Source: Sedimenticola sp.
GTDB lineage: Bacteria; Pseudomonadota; Gammaproteobacteria; Chromatiales; Chromatiaceae
Assembly (NCBI GenBank): GCA_027008705.1
Contig: JALVEB010000081.1
Span: 1-36,066, forward strand
Direction of reading: 5' to 3'
DNA: 36,066 nucleotides
Made by a program: the position numbers and the translations under genes. Below, piece after piece: positions 20,551 to 28,085 of this stretch (the first letter of the stretch is position 1; each line of letters starts with the position of its first letter). Under the pieces are notes generated by a model. That model saw only the letters and a list, made by a program, of their open reading frames with translations. It was not told the DNA's origin and did not search any database.

Positions 20551-21010
20551 GCGCGGCGAGGAACAGGAAGCCGGCCAAGGTCCAGCCCGGGATGCTGATG
20601 CCGAGGAAGGTCCACAATACGTCGGCGCAGTCACCGCTGCCCTTCAGCAGCAGGGGGATGGCATCGAGCAGCGGGAAATTTTCCATGATGTAGTCGTAGC
20701 CTGGCCCGCAGTCGGGGATCTGGTCCGGCGGCAGGTATTGCAGCCACAAGTGCCGGATCGAGATCGCCGCGCCGCCGGCGGCAACGAGGAAACCCAGCAC
20801 GGCATAGACACGGGTGCCGATCGGCCCAGGGTTGTGTAGCACCGCGAGCAGAAACACCGCCGCGACCGCGAACATCGCCATGCGTTGCAGAATGCATAGC
20901 GGGCATGGCTCCAGATGCAGATGCAGCTGAAAATAGCCGATGGCGAAGCCGATCATGCCGAGCGCGGCGAGCAGGCCGGTCAGAAAGACTTGGCGAGGGG
21001 TAAGGGACAT
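20516..21010 (-). CDS. dsbB: Disulfide bond formation protein DsbB
   Basis: EPCPLCILQRMAM (CxxC) and second Cys pair IPDCGPG...GSGDCADVLW; four hydrophobic segments. Confidence 0.93.
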   Translation of the reverse strand: MSLTPRQVFLTGLLAALGMIGFAIGYFQLHLHLEPCPLCILQRMAMFAVAAVFLLAVLHNPGPIGTRVYAVLGFLVAAGGAAISIRHLWLQYLPPDQIPDCGPGYDYIMENFPLLDAIPLLLKGSGDCADVLWTFLGISIPGWTLAGFLFLAALSASQWWNPRR

Positions 21011-21043
21011 CCTGAACTCCGTTTGTAATAAAACCGGGAGGCG

Positions 21044-21146
21044 TATACTCGTCGCCCATGGGGTTTCGGTTTTTCGAGGTCGTTCCTCGCGCCCACGGGT
21101 GCGAGGGGCGGCCGCAGTGGCCGAAAATTCATGGGCGGCGAGTATA
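21044..21146 (+). repeat. Nested-palindrome repeat, copy C (internally deleted, 103 bp)
   Basis: TATACTCGTCGCCCATGGGGTTTCGG...TTCCTCGCGCCCACGGGTGCGAGG...CCGAAAATTCATGGGCGGCGAGTATA; about 60 bp interior missing relative to B. Confidence 0.85.
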
Positions 21147-21148
21147 TT

Positions 21149-22621
21149 CTACCCCTCCCGTTCTTGATCGCGCAGGCTGCCCAATGTTTTGGCGCGTTGC
21201 TCGTCGATGCCGGACATCAATCGGTAGGCCAGGTAATACTTGAAGATATTGGCGACGTAGCGCACCGTTTCACGGCCCGTGATCAGGCCGGCGGCGACCT
21301 CCACATGGCCGAACCAGCGGTTCGGGTCCAGCCCCATGCGCCGCGCCAGTTGCCGCATCTTGCGCAGCTTGGCCGGCCCGGCATTGTAGGCGGCCAGCGC
21401 CAGCGCAAAGCGGTCTTCGGCGCGGATTGCCGGCTCGGCGAGGTAATGGTCGCGCAGCCAGGCCAGGTATTTCGCGCCGGCATGGATATTGTTTTCCACT
21501 TTGTGGATATCCGCGATGCCGACCGCTTTCCCACGCGCCGTGCTCGGCAGCAACTGCATGATGCCGATTGCGCCGCGCGGACTTTTCCGTGATTGGTTCA
21601 ACCCGGATTCCTGGAATCCCTGCGCGGCCAGCGCGAGGGCGTCGAATCCATAGCGCTTCCCATACTTGCGGAACAGACCGATCAGGTGTTCGAATCGTTT
21701 CCGCGCCTGCTCCGAGGTAGGATTGCGCAGACGCCTCGTATTGCCGTAGTACTGGCGGAACAGCAGGTTGCCCAGCATCGTCCCCTTCCGCGTCAGACGA
21801 ACATGCTCCTGGAGACTGGCGAGCAGCTTCGGGTTGTTTTTCCGGATCGCCCAGGCGACCGGAGTGGCCTTGCGCAGCGTAAGCTTCGGATACAGCTTCA
21901 GATGCCGCAGCACGCCGGCCCACAGTCCGGCCTTGAAGTCGTCGACCACGGTGTAGTCGATGACGCCGTTGTTCGCCAGTTCGAGCAGGTCTTCCGACAG
22001 CAGGTGCTGGTCGGCAACATGGATGATGACCGGTGGTTTTCCGCGCGTGGCAAGATCCCGGTTGAGTCTTTCGAGGCTGTCGAGATAACTGCCTCCGCGC
22101 AGGACCCATACGGTTTTTCCGCTGAGGTCCTCCAGCGTCTTCAAAGCGGGCGCCTTGGCGCCGGCGACAACGATCTCGGCCACCCGCAGCCCGGTTCCGC
22201 GCGCGAAGGAGACCTGACGTTCCCGTTCCGGGGTGATCGTCAGCAGCGCCGCGGCGACATCGCCCTTGCCGGCGACGAGATCGGGCAACAGGCGATCGAA
22301 CGGCACGGGCACATAGACGATGCGGATACGTTCCGATTCCTTGCGGGCACCTTTGTTCAGACGCTTCTCCCATTCCTGAAGCAGCGCGGCCTGGAAACCA
22401 CCGAGTCCTTTTCGGTCGAAGAAGAAATCGGTCTTGCTGTAGGTGACCAATGCGCGGATGAAGCCGCGCTTGCGCATCTCGGGCAGATCGCCGCGGAAGG
22501 TCTCGGAGATCCGTTTCTCGACGGCTTTGCCGGTGTCTTTCGTCCCCGGGGCGGCTCCGGCCGCGGCGATTGCAAGCGCGCCGATGGTAAACAGACCCGG
22601 CAGTACGTTACGGAGCTTCAT
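21149..22621 (-). CDS. mltF: MltF-like membrane-bound lytic murein transglycosylase (SBP-like domain plus SLT domain)
   Basis: N-terminal SBP_bac_3-like region (LVAGKGDVAAALLTITPERERQVSFA) and SLT motif FQESGLNQSRKSPRGAIGIMQLLPSTA. Confidence 0.9.
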   Translation of the reverse strand: MKLRNVLPGLFTIGALAIAAAGAAPGTKDTGKAVEKRISETFRGDLPEMRKRGFIRALVTYSKTDFFFDRKGLGGFQAALLQEWEKRLNKGARKESERIRIVYVPVPFDRLLPDLVAGKGDVAAALLTITPERERQVSFARGTGLRVAEIVVAGAKAPALKTLEDLSGKTVWVLRGGSYLDSLERLNRDLATRGKPPVIIHVADQHLLSEDLLELANNGVIDYTVVDDFKAGLWAGVLRHLKLYPKLTLRKATPVAWAIRKNNPKLLASLQEHVRLTRKGTMLGNLLFRQYYGNTRRLRNPTSEQARKRFEHLIGLFRKYGKRYGFDALALAAQGFQESGLNQSRKSPRGAIGIMQLLPSTARGKAVGIADIHKVENNIHAGAKYLAWLRDHYLAEPAIRAEDRFALALAAYNAGPAKLRKMRQLARRMGLDPNRWFGHVEVAAGLITGRETVRYVANIFKYYLAYRLMSGIDEQRAKTLGSLRDQEREG

Positions 22622-22737
22622 TATTGGTATGCTACCCTGATTTTTTTATCGGTTGGACTTGGACGAGTATATACCCATCATCAATGAACCAGAGGGCAGC
22701 CAGCGTGTGGGAGCGTCATGTCGCTACGGGATGAACC

Positions 22738-23544
22738 ATGAGTGCGGGTCGGCGATTGCTGCGCTCGCTTCTGTTGGCGTTGCATTTGGTGGCGGGGCTG
22801 GTGCTGGTCGGTTGGCGGTTGGTGGTATCTCGGGGTGGCTTTCACACAGCCGCCTTTCGCGATACTGTCCGACAATGGCATCGCCGCGTTTGCCGTATCC
22901 TCGGGATACGGGTTCTTGTGCATGGGGATCCTCCGCCGCCCCCGGTGCTGGTGGTTTCCAATCATGTCTCATGGCTCGACATCCCGGTATTGGCCTCGGT
23001 TCTGAATCCTCTCTTCCTTTCGAAGGCCGAGGTGCGTCGCTGGCCGCTGATCGGCTGGCTGGCCATGGGGGCGGGGACGCTGTTCATCGAACGCGGTCGT
23101 CCGGGGCAGGCCGATCGCGCGGTCCGGGCGCTGGCCGACGCATTGCGCGAGGGACGTGAGGTGTTGTTCTTTCCGGAAGGGACGACGAGCGACGGCAGTC
23201 GCGTACGGCGATTCCATCCACGTCTGTTTCAGGCCGCGATCGATGCCGGCGCGCCGCTTCAACCGGTGGCGTTGTGCTACCGTGCCGCTGTCGGCGTCGA
23301 CAAACGCCTGGCCTTTACCGGGGACAATAGCGCGCTGCGCGTACTGTGGGAGGTGTTGGGCCGGCGGGAGAGCCGCGTGGAGTTGTACTTGTTGGCGCCG
23401 ATCACAGCGGGAGGAACACGGGATGCCCTGGCGAAACAGGCTCGCGCCGGGATCGCGGAGGTGGTGGAGCGCTGCAATGCCGCCAGGGATGGATCGCGTG
23501 GGACGGAGACCAGGGGGGCATCCCACGGTACTCGTCGCTCATGA
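22738..23544 (+). CDS. plsC: 1-acyl-sn-glycerol-3-phosphate acyltransferase (PlsC family)
   Basis: VSNHVSWLDIPVL (NHxxxxD), EGREVLFFPEGTTSDG; C-terminus runs into repeat copy D. Confidence 0.92.
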   Translation: MSAGRRLLRSLLLALHLVAGLVLVGWRLVVSRGGFHTAAFRDTVRQWHRRVCRILGIRVLVHGDPPPPPVLVVSNHVSWLDIPVLASVLNPLFLSKAEVRRWPLIGWLAMGAGTLFIERGRPGQADRAVRALADALREGREVLFFPEGTTSDGSRVRRFHPRLFQAAIDAGAPLQPVALCYRAAVGVDKRLAFTGDNSALRVLWEVLGRRESRVELYLLAPITAGGTRDALAKQARAGIAEVVERCNAARDGSRGTETRGASHGTRRS

Positions 23545-23690
23545 ATCTTCGGCAAAAGCGCCCGCCCCTCGCACCCGTGGGCGTCGTTGCGGAAACTCGC
23601 CCTGGAATGGGCTATGACTCGCGTCCGCGCCTGGCCCACGGGCGCGAGGAAGAGTCTCGAAAATCCGAAAATTCATGGGCGACGAGTATA
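23529..23690 (-). repeat. Nested-palindrome repeat, copy D (full length, reverse orientation)
   Basis: TACTCGTCGCTCATGAATCTTCGG...GCACCCGTGGGCGTCGTTGCGGAAACTCGCC...GCGCCTGGCCCACGGGCGCGAGG...CCGAAAATTCATGGGCGACGAGTATA. Confidence 0.88.
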
Positions 23691-23745
23691 AACTCACATT
23701 GTTGCCTTGGTCTGAGGCACTTCAGCGGTGATCCGGGTGGTTACT

Positions 23746-24069
23746 TTATTTCTTGATCAGCAGGTCCTCGATCTTTCCACCCTGGTCGATGTATTCTTGT
23801 ATCCACTTGGGTCGCTTTCCCCTGCCTGACCAGGTTTGTGTCCGGTCGTTCGGGTTACGGTACTTTGGCGAAACCTGAGAGCGCCGCGAGATCTTCTCGC
23901 CAATGAGTTCGCTAAAGGTGAAGCCGGATTTCTCGGCCAGCTCCTTCATTTGTTTCAGCAGGGCGGCTTTTTCTTCTTCGATTTTTTTCTTGATCGTCCG
24001 TGCGATTTCCGTCTCCAGTTCACGGAGTTCCTTGACGCTGAGTTTGGAGATGTCGAATTTCTTGCTCAT
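23746..24069 (-). CDS. H-NS family nucleoid-associated protein
   Basis: 107 aa; coiled-coil N-terminus and C-terminal PKYRNPNDRTQTWSGRGKRPKWIQEYIDQGGKIEDLLI typical of the H-NS DNA-binding domain. Confidence 0.93.
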   Translation of the reverse strand: MSKKFDISKLSVKELRELETEIARTIKKKIEEEKAALLKQMKELAEKSGFTFSELIGEKISRRSQVSPKYRNPNDRTQTWSGRGKRPKWIQEYIDQGGKIEDLLIKK

Positions 24070-24260
24070 TACAGGGTTGCCTCTTTGGTCAGTAGGTTAT
24101 GCCGGGATAGCTTGTTGGATATTCATCGGCTTGTCCTGAAAAATCCATGATGCCGGCTGTCAGATCCGTGGCGCCGCCATGGATTCCATCAAAAAACTTG
24201 CTGTTGGTCATGGCCGTTGGCTGAATCGGCGAAGATGGATCGTCGTTCTTCCCATCCGTT

Positions 24261-24296
24261 ATGGACGCGTTGCTCACCCGTATGGGCGAGCGTCCA
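24261..24296. other. Stem-loop between the H-NS start and the AT-rich upstream region
   Basis: ATGGACGCGTTGCTCACCC-GTAT-GGGCGAGCGTCCAT: TGGACG/CGTCCA and GCTCACCC/GGGCGAGC arms. Confidence 0.5.
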
Positions 24297-24388
24297 TGGT
24301 CTTGATTACGAGCGAATGGGACTATCGATGACGCCCGGACAATCAACGGGCAAGCCATGGTTCGATCACGAGCTGGTTAATCATTAAG

Positions 24389-24426
24389 TATATTCATCGT
24401 CTTGATTTTAGACGACGACATATATT
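24389..24426. repeat. Candidate mini-copy of the nested-palindrome repeat (ends only)
   Basis: TATATTCATCGTCTTGATTTTAGACGACGACATATATT; left 14 bp match the repeat end at 10/14 with four transition differences. Confidence 0.35.
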
Positions 24427-24636
24427 CTACATTCGGTTCGATATTGTCAATAGTTCGTCCCGATATCGAATCGAAGAATGAGAGGTTAAGGAGGACCGTC
24501 ATGCCACGATACGGCTTCGGAGGGCTGTCGATCGTGTGACTTGTTCATTCGGGTTGATCAAGGTTAATTCTATATTGATCGGTCGGCGTATAATTGAGTA
24601 ATTCCCGATCTTTTTGCGTCATTTGGAACACATGCT

Positions 24637-25200
24637 ATGAAAAAAACGTTATTGTTGCTTGGATTGTGTCTTTCCCTGGGTGGCTCGTTCGCCCAGGACA
24701 GCGAGCCGCTCGTCGCGGCAAGTCGGGCGGCGGTCAAGGTTTATGCCACCCGGTTGAAAGGCGAGTTGGTAAAGGCGATGAAATCGGGTGGCCCGCTGCA
24801 GGCGATCGAGGTGTGTCATGGAAAGGCGCCGATGATCGCGCGCGAGGTTTCGTTGGAGAAGGGACTGCGCATCGGCCGTACCTCGTTGAAGACACGAAAC
24901 CCCGGGAATGCGCCCGATGCATGGGAGCGAAAGGTGCTTGTTTCCTTCGAGGAGCGCAAGGCGCGCGGTGAGTCGCCGAGCAAAATGGAGTACTCGGAGC
25001 TGGTCGAACGGAATGGTCAGCGGGAGTTCCGTTATATGAAAGCGATACCGACCGGAGCGGTGTGTCTGAACTGTCACGGCGCCGACATCGCACCAGCGGT
25101 GGCGGCAAAACTCGATGCACTCTACCCCCAGGATCAGGCGCGGGGTTTCAAGATGGGCGATATTCGCGGTGCGTTCACAATCCGTCAATCGAAGGAATGA
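24637..25200 (+). CDS. DUF3365 (Tll0287-like) haem-binding protein, exported
   Basis: Signal peptide MKKTLLLLGLCLSLGGSFAQ; single CLNCH haem c motif; ALYPQDQARGFKMGDIRGAFTI C-terminus. Confidence 0.85.
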   Translation: MKKTLLLLGLCLSLGGSFAQDSEPLVAASRAAVKVYATRLKGELVKAMKSGGPLQAIEVCHGKAPMIAREVSLEKGLRIGRTSLKTRNPGNAPDAWERKVLVSFEERKARGESPSKMEYSELVERNGQREFRYMKAIPTGAVCLNCHGADIAPAVAAKLDALYPQDQARGFKMGDIRGAFTIRQSKE

Positions 25201-25264
25201 GGCCTTTCTGATTTAACCCGGAAATTTCATGAATTCATGTGATGATCGCGCAGTGGATTGTTTT

Positions 25265-25329
25265 CACAAGAAATTTTCTGAAGGCGCCCCGTATCAGGGA
25301 TTACGGGAAACAGAAGAAAATTTCTTGTG
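25265..25329. repeat. Nested inverted repeat downstream of the DUF3365 gene
   Basis: CACAAGAAATTTTCT (25265-25279) and perfect reverse complement AGAAAATTTCTTGTG (25315-25329), with inner CCCGTA/TACGGG stem. Confidence 0.7.
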
Positions 25330-25354
25330 GGAACAAGAAGCCAGCGAGGGCGCG

Positions 25355-25514
25355 TGTAATCCATGAATTTTCGGCCACTGCGACCGCGCCCCTCGCACCC
25401 GTGGGCGTCGTTGTGGAAACCCGCCATGGAATGGGCTATGACTCGTTTCCGCGCCTGGCCCACGGGCGCGAGGAACGGTCCCGAAAATCCGAAAATTCAG
25501 GGGCGACGAGTATA
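25355..25514 (-). repeat. Nested-palindrome repeat, copy E (near full length, reverse orientation, left end eroded)
   Basis: CCATGAATTTTCGGCCACTGCGACCGCGCCCCTCGCACCCGTGGGCG...GCGCCTGGCCCACGGGCGCGAGGAACGG...CCGAAAATTCAGGGGCGACGAGTATA. Confidence 0.87.
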
Positions 25515-25551
25515 CTCAGCGGTGATCTGAGCAGTTACCTTCCACTTCGAG

Positions 25552-25845
25552 TTACTCTCCGGCTTCTTCCAACCAGCCTGTAAGGGCCTCGACGACTTGT
25601 TTGGCCTGCGCCGGGCTGGAGATGTTGAACTTGGATTTTTGGTTGTATTCCCCGTCACGTTTCTGGTAACGGCGAATGGTATATTTGTCCTTGCTGTATT
25701 CTTCCTTGGCGCGGTTCCATTCCTGGTAGCGGTAGATCACCGTTGTCCACGCGCCCTTGGAAAGGATTTTCTTGTCCAGTTCCTTGACGATGTCGATGCC
25801 GTCTTCCGTGTAGTTGATGCTGAGTTCGTCTGGAGTCGAAGCCAT
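25552..25845 (-). CDS. Small conserved-looking hypothetical protein (97 aa)
   Basis: Acidic/Lys-rich, KDKYTIRRYQKRDGEYNQKSKFNISSPAQAKQVVEALTGWLEE; same strand as, and 26 bp after, the ankyrin gene. Confidence 0.75.
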   Translation of the reverse strand: MASTPDELSINYTEDGIDIVKELDKKILSKGAWTTVIYRYQEWNRAKEEYSKDKYTIRRYQKRDGEYNQKSKFNISSPAQAKQVVEALTGWLEEAGE

Positions 25846-25871
25846 ATTGGTAATCTCTCTGGGTGGATAAC

Positions 25872-26507
25872 TTATTTTGCGCCGTTCGCCTTCAACAACT
25901 GGGCGATTCGTTCCGCGCCCAGGCGATTGGCCGCGGTCAACGGGCGGGTTCCGTCGCGGCCGGGCTGATTGACATCGGCGCCATGCAGGATGAGCTGTTT
26001 GACCAGCGCGGGGCGTTCCTGTTCGATCGCCAACAACAGCGGTGTTTTTCCGTTGGCGTCGACGACATCGAAACGGGCGCCGTGGCGCGCGAGCAAGCGA
26101 TAGACATCGCGGTCGGATACCCCGGCGTTGACCATTTCGAACAGCAATCGATCCCCTTCGAAGGGCGCGCCGACGGCGATCAGTCGTTCCGCGATGCGCA
26201 TGCGGCGGTTCTTCAGTGCGGTTTCGAGTACCGATTCCCCGCTAAGATTGGTTTTGCGAGGGTCCGCGCCAGCCTCGATCAGCAGCTGGACGATCGCCGG
26301 GTCGCCGTTGCGAACCGCCAAGTGTAATGGGGTATCACCGTTCGGAAACAACTGATTGACCTTGGTGTGCCAGAACAGGTGCCGCTTGATTTGTTCGATA
26401 TCGCCATTCGCCACCGCCGGGTAGAAGCCGGTTGTCGGCGGTTGTGGCTTGGAGCAGGCGCCAATCGCCAACATCATCATGGCTAACAGCGGGAGCAGGG
26501 GGTTCAA
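25872..26507 (-). CDS. Ankyrin-repeat lipoprotein
   Basis: Lipobox-like LAIGAC; repeats NGDTPLHLAVRNGDPAIVQLLIEAGADP, SGESVLETALKNRRMRIAERLIAVGAP, NGKTPLLLAIEQERPALVKQLILHGADV. Confidence 0.9.
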   Translation of the reverse strand: MNPLLPLLAMMMLAIGACSKPQPPTTGFYPAVANGDIEQIKRHLFWHTKVNQLFPNGDTPLHLAVRNGDPAIVQLLIEAGADPRKTNLSGESVLETALKNRRMRIAERLIAVGAPFEGDRLLFEMVNAGVSDRDVYRLLARHGARFDVVDANGKTPLLLAIEQERPALVKQLILHGADVNQPGRDGTRPLTAANRLGAERIAQLLKANGAK

Positions 26508-26654
26508 GTGATTCTCCAGTCGACACCGGCAAAGGCGTGGCCGGGTCGCATTCCTCTGGTCTGTCAGGGTTTCTGGTTGGATGCGCCGAGACTATAGCAC
26601 AGGCCATTGGAATTGCGGCATCGAGGATGTCGCCATCCCAGGGCTCGTCAGCCA

Positions 26655-26692
26655 TACTCATCGCCCTCGAAAAACCATGGGCGGCGAGTATA
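26655..26692. repeat. Mini-copy F of the nested-palindrome repeat (ends only)
   Basis: TACTCATCGCCCTCGAAAAACCATGGGCGGCGAGTATA. Confidence 0.65.
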
Positions 26693-26729
26693 TTTCATCC
26701 GGAATGCCATCACATGGTTCTCGGCGGTT

Positions 26730-27977
26730 TTATCGTTTGCCGAAGAACCAGGTCAGGTCGATCGAGGCCAGCCATTGCTGGTTGGTATCGCCCCGGAATA
26801 CCGTGGGCACCTGGCCGCCGAAGGCGTTGCCCGGCCCGTCGTGGTAGTCGTATCGCAGCTCCGGGCGGATGCGCAGGTTCTTTAGCGGCCACCAAGAGAG
26901 GTTGGCGGTGATCGCATAGTAGTTCCCACCCGGCAGCAAGGCGTGGGCGCCGTCATCGTCGCGCAGCCATTCCAGGCGGAGCGCAAACTGGATACCGGGG
27001 CGGAAGCGGTCGTAATAGTTCAGATTGACGCCATACCATTCGCTGTCTTCGGTAATCAGGAAACCGGGCGGATTGTGCGCGTCGGCAACCACGTCGCCGC
27101 CCTCCTGGAAGCCGGCCACGGCATTCAGCGTCCAGCGCCGGGTGGGGCTGAGGCGATGGCTGATGGTGAGCGAATGCATGCGCCGCAACAGCTTGTCGCC
27201 ACGGCTGCTGATGGCGTTGAACGGGCGTGTCTGGTCGCTGACGCCATCCTCGGATTGTTCGTTGCCGATGATGTTCTCGAAATCCACCCAGGTACGGAAA
27301 TCGGGCGAGCGCCAGCGCAGATCGAAGAGCAGGGTTTTGTCGTGGTTGTTGTCTTGCAGGTTGTTCCAGCCCTGCACCAGGCCGAGACCGAGCGACCACA
27401 GGCCACGACGCTTCGCCACCGGCAGCTTCATCGCGCCGAGTATGCCGACGTGTTTCGAGGGACCGTACAGAAAGGCGTAGGAGTGGGTGTAAAAGGCGGT
27501 TGGGGGGTCGACCGGGGCGCCGATCTCGTGGCCGATCTCGGTGAACCAGCTCCCGGCGATCAGCGAGAAACCGCCGCCCCAGGGCTCGTAGAGGCGCAGA
27601 AACCACTGCTGCGCCAGCCAGAGTTCTTCCTTTCCTTCGTTGATCGACAGCTCATCGTCGAGTCCGAAGGTAATCGCCGCATCCCGGCCATAGCGCAGAT
27701 CGATCTCGAAGCCCCAGTCGGGCCGCTCGGGACGCGGGCCGGGAAAGGGGCCGATACGCGGCTGGATGTCGGCCCGGGTCTTCTTTTCGGCGATCAGATC
27801 GATGCGGTTCAGGTTGAAGCCTTCATCGAAGTTCAGGAATCCGCTGGGGAAGACGTTGGCGGAGTCGTTGTCATTGGCGATCAGGCCAAGCTGGAGACGC
27901 CCGTGCAAGAGAATGTCACCGGCGTGAGCAAGGCCGGACAGCGCGAGCAGGGCGAATGGCAGATATTTCTTGAGCAT
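26730..27977 (-). CDS. Outer-membrane beta-barrel protein, porin-like (OmpL/BBP2-like)
   Basis: Signal peptide MLKKYLPFALLALSGLAHAG; alternating beta-barrel pattern; C-terminal WLASIDLTWFFGKR. Confidence 0.75.
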   Translation of the reverse strand: MLKKYLPFALLALSGLAHAGDILLHGRLQLGLIANDNDSANVFPSGFLNFDEGFNLNRIDLIAEKKTRADIQPRIGPFPGPRPERPDWGFEIDLRYGRDAAITFGLDDELSINEGKEELWLAQQWFLRLYEPWGGGFSLIAGSWFTEIGHEIGAPVDPPTAFYTHSYAFLYGPSKHVGILGAMKLPVAKRRGLWSLGLGLVQGWNNLQDNNHDKTLLFDLRWRSPDFRTWVDFENIIGNEQSEDGVSDQTRPFNAISSRGDKLLRRMHSLTISHRLSPTRRWTLNAVAGFQEGGDVVADAHNPPGFLITEDSEWYGVNLNYYDRFRPGIQFALRLEWLRDDDGAHALLPGGNYYAITANLSWWPLKNLRIRPELRYDYHDGPGNAFGGQVPTVFRGDTNQQWLASIDLTWFFGKR

Positions 27978-28085
27978 GGTGTTGGCGGTTGATTTGAGCG
28001 GAAGCAGGCGCGGATTGAAACAAAGAGGGCAAGGCGCGGCATTGATTTGGGGCAATCGGGGCGGGGGCGATTTCCCGGTATTGGT

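Noticed and set aside
23277-23639. ORF giving MGQARTRVIAHSRASFRNDAHGCEG...
   Set aside because: Similar peptides (MGQARKRVIAHSMAGFHNDAHGCEG at 25227-25463) come from repeat copies D and E. The similarity reflects DNA repeat conservation, and the ORF is antisense to plsC.
24089-24358. 89 aa minus-strand ORF upstream of the H-NS gene
   Set aside because: No recognisable family, overlaps the stem-loop, and lies in AT-rich regulatory-looking DNA; evidence too weak to call.
25239-25583. ORF giving ...ETRHGMGYDSFPRLAHGREERSRKSENSGATSIL
   Set aside because: Repeat-derived phantom ORF. Matching peptides occur at 12905-13120 and 23346-23756 for the same reason.
13037-26692. CRISPR array
   Set aside because: Repeats are kilobases apart, long, palindromic and in both orientations, with no regular spacers and no cas genes.
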